Assembly: GCA_050955065.1 (NCBI GenBank)
Contig: JBPBQT010000029.1
Span: forward strand, 1-5,025
DNA from: Robbsia sp050955065
GTDB taxonomy: Bacteria > Pseudomonadota > Gammaproteobacteria > Burkholderiales > Burkholderiaceae
DNA: 5,025 bases
Direction of reading: 5' to 3'
Shown here piece after piece: positions 1-5,025 of this stretch; the stretch's first letter is position 1; every line of letters begins with the position of its first letter. Below the pieces are notes generated by a model, which was not told where the DNA came from, did not search any database, and worked only from the letters and a program-made list of their open reading frames with translations. The translations under genes and the position numbers were made by a program.

Positions 1-210
1 CTGGTGCTGATCCCGGAGGACAATGTGAAGGACTTGACCGACATTCCGGACAACGTCAAGAACAACATCGAGATCATGCCGGTCCGCTGGATCGACAAGG
101 TGTTGGAGCTGGCGCTGGAACGGATGCCGGAAGCATTGCCCGACGAGGAGCCGAAGGTGCCCGTCGCCGAGACCGCCGAACGTGGCGCGAACGAGGTGGT
201 GAAGCACTGA
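1..210 (+). CDS. lon: ATP-dependent protease Lon, C-terminal fragment
   Basis: These are the last 69 codons of a gene that begins before the window, ending in TGA. Lon is a cytoplasmic homohexameric AAA+ serine protease that degrades misfolded and regulatory proteins. The visible part matches the end of the Lon proteolytic domain: the strand VLIPEDN, then KDL, the conserved IPDNVKNN, then PVRWIDKVLELALER. The catalytic Ser/Lys dyad lies upstream, outside the window. The tail after ALER is about 29 residues, rich in Pro, Glu and Ala (PEALPDEEPKVPVAETAERG), and ends in VVKH; variable tails are normal for Lon. A strong terminator about 90 bases downstream separates it from the HU gene. The identification is firm from the IPDNVKNN block and from the neighbouring genes. 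Nothing looks broken in the visible part. Confidence 0.96.
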   Translation: MVLIPEDNVKDLTDIPDNVKNNIEIMPVRWIDKVLELALERMPEALPDEEPKVPVAETAERGANEVVKH

Positions 211-300
211 CGGCGGGCGTCGTGCGCCGGGGCGGCGGAAGGGTCCCGGTGCATGACGCGCCTGTCTGCCGATGACGGCGCCCGGCCAGCCCGGGCGATG

Positions 301-333
301 AAAGATCCGCGAAGCGATTCGCGGATTTTTTTT
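301..333 (+). terminator. Intrinsic terminator of lon
   Basis: A perfect 9-bp stem (305-313 with 318-326) is closed by the GNRA-type tetraloop GCGA. The right arm runs directly into eight consecutive T (326-333). Additional A-T and G-T pairs from 301-304 can lengthen the stem into the T tract. This is a textbook Rho-independent terminator placed about 90 bases after the lon stop codon. It implies that the HU gene downstream has its own promoter. Confidence 0.93.
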
Positions 334-384
334 GTCCGCGATAGTCCCGTCCGGCCGAAACCGTGGCGGCGCGAGCGAACCCCG

Positions 385-411
385 GGCCTTTCCGGTTAGG
401 ACGGAAGGGCC
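385..411. repeat. Hairpin in the lon-HU gene gap
   Basis: The arms 385-394 and 402-411 pair over 10 bp with one G-T wobble around a 7-base loop. No T tract follows, so this is not an ordinary intrinsic terminator. It lies in the gene-free stretch 334-540, which must hold the HU gene promoter and leader. I could not pick a convincing -35/-10 pair there; TAGATT at 453-458 is a possible -10 without a good -35. A second small GC hairpin (493-497 with 502-506) sits nearer the start codon. A role as operator, leader structure or remnant terminator is only inference. Confidence 0.5.
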
Positions 412-540
412 GGTCGTGAGAAAACTTCAGTATCGTCGACGTCGATCCTCAGTAGATTACGGTGGTGGCGAAAACGCATGCCTGGCGGCAGGCGGCGGTT
501 CCGCCGGAGTCTTCCGATACCGTGAGCAAGGAGAGCGTGG

Positions 541-813
541 ATGAACAAGACGGATCTGATCGAGCATGTGGCGCAGACGGCGGCCATTTCGAAGGTCAAG
601 GCGAAGCGAGCGATCGATGCGACGATGGAGCGGATCAAGGATGCGGTCAAGCGGGGGGAGAACGTGACCCTCGTGGGATTCGGCACGTTCGATCTGGGCG
701 GCCGTCGGACCCGTGTCGGCCGCAATCCCCGCACCGGCGAGGCGTTGACGATCGAGGCCGCGCGCGTGCCGAAGTTTCGTCCTGGCAAAGCATTCAAGAA
801 TGATGTAAAGTAG
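541..813 (+). CDS. hupB: HU family nucleoid protein (HupB-like)
   Basis: This encodes a 90-residue histone-like HU subunit, the usual length for the family. HU dimers bind and bend DNA with little sequence preference, compact the nucleoid and assist replication, repair and recombination. The HU/IHF signature is intact at residues 46-65: GF, F50, R55, R58, then G60-R-N-P63-R-T65. Pro63 is the proline at the tip of the beta arm that intercalates between base pairs. The N-terminal helices (1-40) and the closing VPKFRPGKAF block are also present. The ATG is chosen because AAGGAG lies at 528-533, 7 bases upstream. The position after lon supports HupB (HU-beta) rather than IHF. The residues just before GRNP (GGRRTRV) differ from the KRAAR-like run I remember in Burkholderia copies, so this is a somewhat divergent HU. 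The tRNA-Val gene follows after 33 bases without a terminator, so both are probably one transcript. Confidence 0.95.
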   Translation: MNKTDLIEHVAQTAAISKVKAKRAIDATMERIKDAVKRGENVTLVGFGTFDLGGRRTRVGRNPRTGEALTIEAARVPKFRPGKAFKNDVK

Positions 814-819
814 CGCTCT

Positions 820-839
820 GTCGCCGCAGCAGGGCGGAC
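820..839 (+). other. Small hairpin between HU gene and tRNA-Val
   Basis: GTC/GCC (820-825) pairs with GGC/GAC (833-839) over 6 bp with one bulged G (836) and a 7-base loop. It has no T tract and is too short to be a convincing terminator. It sits in the 33-base spacer between the HU stop codon and the tRNA 5' end. It could protect the HU mRNA 3' end after RNase P releases the tRNA, but that is inference, and short GC hairpins are common in DNA of this composition. Confidence 0.3.
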
Positions 840-846
840 GCGGAAC

Positions 847-922
847 GGGTGCTTAGCTCAGTTGGTAGAGCGGCGCCCTTACAAGGCGTAGGTCGGCGGT
901 TCGAGCCCGTCAGCACCCACCA
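847..922 (+). tRNA. tRNA-Val (anticodon UAC)
   Basis: The 76-base cloverleaf is complete. The acceptor stem 847-853 pairs perfectly with 912-918. The D stem GCTC/GAGC (856-859, 868-871) closes an AGTTGGTA loop. The anticodon stem 873-877/885-889 has one terminal G-T pair and the loop CTTACAA, giving anticodon TAC at 880-882, which reads GUA and related valine codons. The variable loop has 5 bases, and the T arm 895-911 has the loop TTCGAGC. The discriminator A919 is followed by an encoded CCA (920-922). The gene lies 33 bases after the HU stop codon and about 50 bases before a strong terminator, suggesting processing from a joint mRNA-tRNA transcript. Confidence 0.97.
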
Positions 923-972
923 CCGTTGCGCAAATTCACCGCCGCCTCGTGTTCGAGGAGACGGTTCTCCAG

Positions 973-1011
973 AACCCGCGGGGCATCGTTGCCTCCCGGG
1001 TTTTGTTTTTT
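973..1011 (+). terminator. Intrinsic terminator of the HU gene-tRNA-Val unit
   Basis: The stem 973-978/997-1002 (6 bp) continues, after one C-C mismatch, into 980-985/990-995 (6 bp with one G-T pair) around the tetraloop TCGT. TTTTGTTTTTT (1001-1011) follows. It lies about 50 bases after the tRNA CCA end and before ppiD, so it should stop transcription from the HU gene and tRNA. Two weaker hairpins lie between the tRNA and this stem (945-949/954-958 and 957-961/966-970); they share bases and cannot form together. Confidence 0.9.
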
Positions 1012-1090
1012 CATCCGCCTGAATTCCCCCGCCTCGCGCATCCTGACGCCTCCCACCGGTCCGGACGCGCCGCTCAAGCGCCGCGTGAGG

Positions 1091-1096
1091 TAAGAT
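1091..1096 (+). promoter_or_regulatory. Candidate -10 element for ppiD
   Basis: TAAGAT matches the sigma-70 -10 consensus at 4 of 6 positions and lies 28 bases before the ppiD ATG, in the short gap after the preceding terminator. No good -35 hexamer is seen 15-19 bases upstream, where the sequence is GC-rich (CGCCGC). A promoter must exist between the terminator and ppiD if that terminator is efficient, and this is the best candidate I see. The start site is not known. Confidence 0.3.
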
Positions 1097-1124
1097 CGGG
1101 CGTTTCGATTTCCGGTCGGTAAGC

Positions 1125-3068
1125 ATGTTAGATTTCATCCGCAGCCATCGACGCCTGATGATGATCATTCTGGCGCTGTTCGTCGTGCCCGGTCTCGGGC
1201 TGGTCGGCATCCAGGGTTTCCGTGGCCTGTTCGACGACAGCGGCAATGCCGCGAAAGTCGGCGGCGACGTCATCACCCGTCAGCAGTTCGACGCCGCGTT
1301 GCACGATCAGACCGATCGCGCGCGGCAGATGCTCGGGCAGTCGTACGATCCGAAAACCTTCGACACGCCGGCGATGCGCCAGTCGGTTCTCGACGGCATG
1401 ATCCAGCAGCGCGTGGTCGCGCAGGAAGCGCGTCGCCTGAATCTGACCGCCAGCGACGAGGCGGTGCGCACCGCGATCATGGCGATCCCGGCGATCGCCG
1501 CATTGAAGCGCGCCGACGGCTCCTTCGATGCCGCGTCGTATCAGCAGCTGCTCGCCGCGCAAGGGATGACGGGCCCGCAACTGGACGCCAGCGAGCGCTT
1601 CCAGCTGGCGAGCGCGCAGATCACGCAGAACATCGGCCAGAGCGCGTTGCTGCCGCATTCGCTCGCGCAGGGCCTGGTCGCGTTGATCGGTCAGCAACGC
1701 GACGTTCAGGGTCTGGTGCTGCGCGCAGCCGATTATCGCAGCCGCGTGCAGCCCAGCGAGGCCGAGATCAAGGGCTATTACGACGCGCACCATGCCGACT
1801 TCACCACGCCGGAGAGCGCGACGATCCAGTACGTGGTGCTCAGCAGCACGGCGCTTGCCCAGTCGGTGAAGCCGAGCGACGCGGACATCGCCAGGTACTA
1901 CCAGGATCACCTGGGCCAGTACCGCACCGGGGGCGAAGTGCGCGCGAGCCATATCCTGATCACGGTGGCCAAGGACGCGAGCGCGGCACAACGCGCCGCC
2001 GCCAAGGCGAAGGCCGAGGACATCCTGAAGCAGGTCACGGCGCATCCGGACCAGTTCGCGGCACTCGCCAAGAGCGATTCGCAGGACCCGGGCTCGGCGG
2101 CAAAGGGCGGCGACCTCGGTTACTTCGGTCGCGGCATGATGCTCAAGCCCTTCGAGAATGCGGCGTTCGGCCTGCAGAAAGGCCAGATCAGCCCGTTGGT
2201 CGAGACCGATTTCGGCTATCACATCATCGAGGCCACCGACGTCAAGCCGTCGGTCACGCGCGCGCTGGCCGACGTGCGCGAGGACATCGTCCGCGCGCTG
2301 CAGAACGATGTCGCGGCAAAACGCTACGCGGACGATATCGACGGGTTCTCGAACACCGTCTACGAGCAGGCCGACAGCCTGCAACCGGTCGCCGACAAGT
2401 TCGGGCTGACGGTCCAGACGGCCACTGTCACCCGGGTGCCGAACCCGACGGCGGCGGCCGGCGATCCAGCGAACGATGCAAAGGTGCTGGCGGCGGTGTT
2501 CGCCGACGACGTGCTGAAGAACAGGCACAACACGTCGGCGATCGACATCGGCAACAAGACGCAGGTCGCGGCGCGCGTCGCCGAGTACAAGCCGGCCGCG
2601 CTGCCGCCGCTCGAGCAGGTACGTGAAGCGGTGCGCAACAAGCTCGTCGACGCGCAGGCGTCGGTGCTGGCACGCAAGGACGGCCTCGCGCGGCTCCAGG
2701 CGTTCGAGAAGGCGCCGGGCGATCCGACCGCGCTCGCCGGCTTCTCGTCGGTCGCCAAGGTCACGCGTGCCGACGCGCAGGGTGTACCGCCCGCGGCGAT
2801 GGGACCGATCTTCAAGGCGAGCGCGACGAAGTTGCCGGCGTTCGTCGGGATCGATCTTCCCGATGGCGGAGGCTATGCGATCTACCGCATCAATCAGGTG
2901 ACGGCGGGCGCCCCGGTGGACGCAGCCCATGTCAGCGCGATCGAGCAGCAGCTCGCGCAGATCGGCGCGCAGGGCGAGGTTTCAGCGTATCTCGCGGCGT
3001 TGCGCCAGCGCACGAAGGTAAAGATCTACTCGCTCGACAGCGCGCCGGCGCAAAGCGCCGAGCAGTGA
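1125..3068 (+). CDS. ppiD: PpiD-type membrane-anchored periplasmic peptidyl-prolyl isomerase/chaperone
   Basis: This 647-residue protein has the PpiD architecture (E. coli PpiD has 623). It has a short basic cytoplasmic N-terminus (RSHRR), one membrane segment at about residues 11-31 (LMMIILALFVVPGLGLVGIQ), then a SurA-like chaperone domain at about 40-200. A parvulin (PPIC) domain follows at about 268-373, and a C-terminal chaperone region with a Lys-rich end completes it. PpiD works at the periplasmic face of the inner membrane near the SecYEG translocon and helps newly exported proteins fold. The parvulin hallmarks are present: RASHILI (His276), GGDLGYFGRGMM with FENAAF (328-348), and TDFGYHII (His366). 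In E. coli PpiD, as I recall, these histidines are missing and the domain is inactive, so this one may be catalytic. The ATG is the only plausible start: an in-frame TGA lies 39 bases upstream and no other start codon intervenes. Its Shine-Dalgarno match is weak. The position after lon and the HU gene fits PpiD. Confidence 0.94.
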   Translation: MLDFIRSHRRLMMIILALFVVPGLGLVGIQGFRGLFDDSGNAAKVGGDVITRQQFDAALHDQTDRARQMLGQSYDPKTFDTPAMRQSVLDGMIQQRVVAQEARRLNLTASDEAVRTAIMAIPAIAALKRADGSFDAASYQQLLAAQGMTGPQLDASERFQLASAQITQNIGQSALLPHSLAQGLVALIGQQRDVQGLVLRAADYRSRVQPSEAEIKGYYDAHHADFTTPESATIQYVVLSSTALAQSVKPSDADIARYYQDHLGQYRTGGEVRASHILITVAKDASAAQRAAAKAKAEDILKQVTAHPDQFAALAKSDSQDPGSAAKGGDLGYFGRGMMLKPFENAAFGLQKGQISPLVETDFGYHIIEATDVKPSVTRALADVREDIVRALQNDVAAKRYADDIDGFSNTVYEQADSLQPVADKFGLTVQTATVTRVPNPTAAAGDPANDAKVLAAVFADDVLKNRHNTSAIDIGNKTQVAARVAEYKPAALPPLEQVREAVRNKLVDAQASVLARKDGLARLQAFEKAPGDPTALAGFSSVAKVTRADAQGVPPAAMGPIFKASATKLPAFVGIDLPDGGGYAIYRINQVTAGAPVDAAHVSAIEQQLAQIGAQGEVSAYLAALRQRTKVKIYSLDSAPAQSAEQ

Positions 3069-3153
3069 CGTGATGTGACCGGGCGCGGCGTGTCGAGCGT
3101 GACGCGCTGTCCGCCTTGCGCTCCCTCCCTCCGCGCCTGTTGTGCGTAGATAC

Positions 3154-3193
3154 AAAAAACCCCGTGGGAAACGCGCTTTCCACGGGGTTTTTT
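3154..3193. terminator. Bidirectional terminator between ppiD and the minus-strand lipoprotein gene
   Basis: A 17-bp stem (3154-3170 with 3177-3193, one G-T pair) has a 6-base loop and is flanked by six A on the left and six T on the right. The same structure therefore gives a stem plus U tract on either strand. It lies about 85 bases after the ppiD stop and about 43 bases after the stop of the converging minus-strand gene, so it can end both transcripts. Confidence 0.94.
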
Positions 3194-3235
3194 CGATCCG
3201 ACAGGCTCGCGCCTGAAAACAGGCGCCGCTGATCC

Positions 3236-3580
3236 TTACAGGCAGGCGTTGATGTCGCTGGCGGCTGCCGGATCCGGCGTGCCGCCGTCTTCCGAGCGCA
3301 GACCGACCCACGTACCGTCGCCCTGCATCGCGGGACGAACGATCGCCGCGCTGCCGCCCGGGCGCTGACCGGGCATCAACACGTCGACGCCGCGATCGTT
3401 CGCGATCGTCGTTTGCGAGACGACCGGCTGCTGCGTCTTGTCCGCCCAGGCCGAGGCGATGCATTGCGCCACTTCCTTCGGCGCCTTCGTGCTCTTGCCA
3501 ACCGACGCGAAGTGCTCGGTGGGTTGAGCGGCGCAAGCCGAGAATGCGACCGACAGGGCGATCAGCGGTAAATATTTCAC
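3236..3580 (-). CDS. Small putative lipoprotein of unknown function
   Basis: This encodes 114 residues. I do not recognise a named domain; similar small proteins seem to accompany ppiD and tesA in Burkholderiaceae, but that is from memory. The N-terminus is a short signal: Lys2, a hydrophobic run (YLPLIALSVAF), then SAC with Cys16 and AAQ. This fits a lipobox-type site, although Phe at -3 is not ideal, and signal peptidase I cleavage nearby is the alternative. The mature part has an N-terminal EHFASVGKSTKAPKEVAQC stretch, a middle with NDRGVDVLMPG, then VRPAMQG and WVGLRSEDGG, ending in NACL. After Cys16 only Cys40 and Cys113 remain, and they could form a disulfide. The start is GTG, chosen because a perfect AAGGAG lies 8 bases upstream; the reading frame extends further upstream, but only as a shadow of tesA. 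The gene lies 94 bases downstream of tesA on the same strand and may be cotranscribed. Confidence 0.82.
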   Translation of the reverse strand: MKYLPLIALSVAFSACAAQPTEHFASVGKSTKAPKEVAQCIASAWADKTQQPVVSQTTIANDRGVDVLMPGQRPGGSAAIVRPAMQGDGTWVGLRSEDGGTPDPAAASDINACL

Positions 3581-3588
3581 GTTGGTAT

Positions 3589-3594
3589 CTCCTT
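3589..3594 (-). promoter_or_regulatory. Shine-Dalgarno site fixing the GTG start of the lipoprotein gene
   Basis: On the minus strand this reads AAGGAG, 8 bases before the GTG at 3580-3578. It is the strongest Shine-Dalgarno match on the minus strand of the window. It supports the GTG, which is followed at once by a signal-peptide-like sequence, over longer in-frame extensions. Confidence 0.8.
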
Positions 3595-3625
3595 TTCTAC
3601 GCCTCGCGCACGAGGATGACGAAAC

Positions 3626-3657
3626 ATGGCGATGTCCAGAACCCCGGCCATCGCCGT
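3626..3657. repeat. Inverted repeat between tesA and the lipoprotein gene
   Basis: GGCGATG (3628-3634) and CATCGCC (3649-3655) are perfectly complementary. The pairing extends by a T-G and an A-T pair to 3626/3657, around a 14-base loop. It lies in the 94-base gap after the tesA stop codon. It has no T tract on the minus strand, so it is not a clear terminator; it may be an attenuating or mRNA-stabilising structure, or chance. A smaller hairpin, CCTCG/CGAGG (3602-3606 with 3611-3615), lies between it and the Shine-Dalgarno site. Confidence 0.35.
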
Positions 3658-3674
3658 CGCCCGGCCTGCAGCAT

Positions 3675-4568
3675 TTACCGGCCGCCGGGCGGCTTCGCTT
3701 GGATGAAAGCCTGGAGCCGTTTCCAGACATTATCGAGCAATACCGGTTGCGCCTGCGGCAGAGGATGGATCTGGTCCGCCTGGAACAACTCGGGTTTGTC
3801 GGCGATCCCTTCAAGCAAGAACGGGACCAGCGGTAGATGGTAATGATCGGCGAGGTCCGCGTAAAGGGCGGCGAATGCAGTGGTGTACGCCTGTCCGTAG
3901 TTGGGCGGAATCTGCATGCCGACCAGCAGGACGCGAGCGCCGGCGGCTTGCGACAACGTGATGATCGACGCGAGATTCTGCCGCGTGGTGGCGAGCGGCA
4001 GGCCGCGCAACGCATCGTTGCCGCCGAGCTCGACGATGACGATCGCCGGATGCAGGCGGGCAAGCACGGCAGGCAGGCGACTGAGTCCGCCGCTGGTGGT
4101 GTCGCCGCTGATGCTCGCATTGCTGACGCTATAATGGGGCGCGGTCCGTGCGAGACGCTGTTGCAGAAGCGGGACCCAGCCGGTATCCGGCGGGAGCCCA
4201 TATCCGGCGGACAGGCTGTCGCCGAGCACGACCACGGTGCCCTGTCCGATCGCCGATCGCGCGGGATCGGACCCGGAGGCACCGGGCTGGTTCGCGGGCG
4301 GTGTCTGATGCGGCTGGTGCGCGGCGTGCGCGACCGACCCAGCGGCGGGGGGCGGACCGTCGGCCCGGGCCAACGGCGCCGCGCTCCACGCGATCGCCGC
4401 CATCAGCACCATCGGCGCCACCGAGGGGGCGGCCAGCGACGGGCGACGACGCGATGCGGCGCGATGCCCGCCCGTCGGCACCGCCGCACGGTTCGGGCCG
4501 GACGACGCAACCTTCCCAGCGCGGGCGCGCAACGCCCGTCCGACATTCTTCTTCAGAAGCGAGTGCAT
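3675..4568 (-). CDS. tesA: TesA-type SGNH/GDSL esterase (arylesterase / acyl-CoA thioesterase I / lysophospholipase L1)
   Basis: TesA enzymes hydrolyse acyl esters and thioesters in the periplasm. All SGNH blocks are present (numbering from the ATG at 4568, 297 residues): VVVLGDSLSAGYG with nucleophile Ser118; ISGDTTSGG with Gly155; ELGGNDALRG with Asn184; DQIHP with Asp265 and His268. The end, AQPVLLDNVWKRLQAF, is typical of the family. Before the catalytic domain there is a basic region (RAASRRR), a hydrophobic stretch with a likely signal-peptidase site near ARA-DG (about residues 50-70), and a long Pro/Ala/His-rich linker (about 71-108) absent from E. coli TesA. The start is uncertain. 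The ATG at 4568 overlaps the start codon of the divergent ATPase gene and would give an unusually long signal n-region. In-frame GTG codons at 4481 and 4421 and ATG at 4412 are alternatives; none has a clear Shine-Dalgarno site. The GTG at 4481 gives a 268-residue protein with a more normal signal peptide. Confidence 0.92.
   Translation of the reverse strand: MHSLLKKNVGRALRARAGKVASSGPNRAAVPTGGHRAASRRRPSLAAPSVAPMVLMAAIAWSAAPLARADGPPPAAGSVAHAAHQPHQTPPANQPGASGSDPARSAIGQGTVVVLGDSLSAGYGLPPDTGWVPLLQQRLARTAPHYSVSNASISGDTTSGGLSRLPAVLARLHPAIVIVELGGNDALRGLPLATTRQNLASIITLSQAAGARVLLVGMQIPPNYGQAYTTAFAALYADLADHYHLPLVPFLLEGIADKPELFQADQIHPLPQAQPVLLDNVWKRLQAFIQAKPPGGR
4522..4538. repeat. Small hairpin near the tesA/ATPase 5' ends
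   Basis: CGGGCG (4522-4527) pairs perfectly with CGCCCG (4533-4538) around a 5-base loop. If tesA starts at one of the downstream GTG codons, this hairpin lies in the shared divergent regulatory region; otherwise it is coding DNA of tesA. With a 6-bp GC stem in GC-rich sequence it may well be chance. Confidence 0.25.
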
Positions 4569-4571
4569 GCA
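4564..4571. other. Palindrome carrying both divergent start codons
   Basis: The 8-base perfect palindrome TGCATGCA contains the ATG of the plus-strand ATPase gene (4567-4569) and, on the other strand, the first ATG of tesA (4568-4566). The two codons overlap by two bases. If both are used, there is no intergenic space, and each promoter must lie inside the other gene. The palindrome itself is plain in the sequence; use of both starts is not proven. Confidence 0.6.
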
Positions 4572-5025
4572 GATCAAAGCGGATCCAATCATTGAGGTGA
4601 AGGGTGTCGGCAAACGCGTCAGCGACGCGACCGGCGAACTGCGCATTCTCGACGGCATCGAATTCGACGTGGCCGCCGGCGAGTCTCTGGCGATCGTGGG
4701 GGAATCCGGCTCCGGCAAGTCGACGCTGCTGGGCCTGCTCGCCGGGCTGGATTCGGTCAGCAGCGGCACGATCCGCCTGCTTGGCGAAGACCTGGGCGCG
4801 CTGAACGAGGACCAGCGCGCCGCGTTGCGCAGCCGGGGCGTCGGGTTCGTGTTTCAGTCGTTCCAGTTGATGCCGCATCTCACCGCCCTCGAAAACGTCA
4901 TGCTGCCGCTCGAACTGCGCGGCGAGGCACGGGGCGGGTCGCGGCGTACCCCGCGCGACGCGGCCATGGGGGCATCCGGCATGCGGGACGATGATCCCCG
5001 TTCCGGGGAGGATGCGCCCACCCGC
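4567..5025 (+). CDS. ybbA: ABC transporter ATP-binding protein, YbbA/LolD-like, N-terminal part
   Basis: The first 153 codons are visible and the gene runs off the window without a stop. Walker A is GESGSGKST (residues 45-53, Lys51), and the Q-loop is FVFQSFQLMPHLTALENVMLPLEL (Gln97); this HLTALENV form is typical of the MacB/LolD/YbbA class that pairs with FtsX-type permeases. The signature motif, Walker B and H-loop lie beyond the window. The divergent position next to tesA matches the tesA-ybbA-ybbP arrangement of E. coli, so a large YbbP-like permease gene is expected downstream. The ATG at 4567 has only a weak AGAAG 7 bases upstream, but no other start upstream in frame fits. From about residue 119 (GEARGGSRRTPRD onward) the sequence stops resembling the family and is Gly/Arg/Asp-rich to the window edge. 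The other two frames give no better match there, so this looks like an insertion rather than a frameshift. Confidence 0.88.
   Translation, partial: MQIKADPIIEVKGVGKRVSDATGELRILDGIEFDVAAGESLAIVGESGSGKSTLLGLLAGLDSVSSGTIRLLGEDLGALNEDQRAALRSRGVGFVFQSFQLMPHLTALENVMLPLELRGEARGGSRRTPRDAAMGASGMRDDDPRSGEDAPTR

Noticed and set aside
462..803. A 113-codon plus-strand frame overlapping the HU gene
   Set aside because: It overlaps the HU gene in another frame, lacks a Shine-Dalgarno site, and its product is low-complexity; the HU frame has an intact family signature.
1128..2930. A 600-codon open frame on the minus strand opposite ppiD
   Set aside because: It lies wholly antisense to a well-supported gene, is extremely rich in Arg, Leu and Ala as expected of a GC-rich shadow frame, and shows no recognisable domain.
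4130..4135. A perfect TATAAT on the plus strand inside tesA
   Set aside because: No -35 element lies at a proper distance (GCTGAT or similar), no gene starts downstream on that strand for over 400 bases, and the bases encode conserved-region tesA codons; likely chance.
3837..4595. A 252-codon plus-strand frame opposite tesA
   Set aside because: It is antisense to the clear SGNH esterase, and its translation is Arg/Gly-rich low complexity without motifs.
4973..5025. Possible small mobile or palindromic element at the right edge inside the ATPase gene
   Set aside because: Only short GC-rich repeats (such as CCCCG/CGGGG) are visible, with no terminal repeats or target duplication inside the window, so an element cannot be supported.

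Overview
The window looks like core chromosome of a high-GC betaproteobacterium, most likely Burkholderiaceae. The gene order lon - HU gene - tRNA-Val - ppiD is, from memory, the usual one in Burkholderia and its relatives and extends the enterobacterial lon-hupB-ppiD order. The tesA gene divergent from a ybbA-type ABC ATPase is also a widely conserved proteobacterial pair. No mobile element, CRISPR array, phage gene or toxin-antitoxin module is visible.

Layout. Positions 1-210 hold the C-terminal end of the Lon protease, closed by a strong intrinsic terminator (301-333). A gene-free leader of about 200 bases with a 10-bp hairpin (385-411) precedes the HU gene (541-813). The HU gene is followed after only 33 bases by tRNA-Val(UAC) (847-922), with no terminator between them. 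A second strong terminator (973-1011) closes that unit. Next comes ppiD (1125-3068), encoding a membrane-anchored periplasmic parvulin-type chaperone. It ends at a long A-tract/T-tract hairpin (3154-3193) that can serve as a bidirectional terminator for ppiD and the converging minus-strand genes. On the minus strand lie a small putative lipoprotein gene with a GTG start (3236-3580) and, upstream of it, a TesA-type SGNH esterase/thioesterase gene (3675-4568). At 4567 a YbbA/LolD-like ABC ATPase gene starts on the plus strand and runs off the window.

The genes share an envelope and protein-quality theme: Lon degrades cytoplasmic proteins, PpiD helps fold proteins leaving the Sec translocon, TesA is an exported esterase, and the ATPase would energise an inner-membrane FtsX-type permease expected just beyond the window. 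I do not see an undescribed system. The points most worth a second look are the overlapping divergent start codons of tesA and the ATPase gene in a TGCATGCA palindrome, an apparent insertion in the ATPase helical domain, the HU-tRNA joint transcript, a PpiD that keeps the parvulin histidines, and an uncharacterised small lipoprotein.
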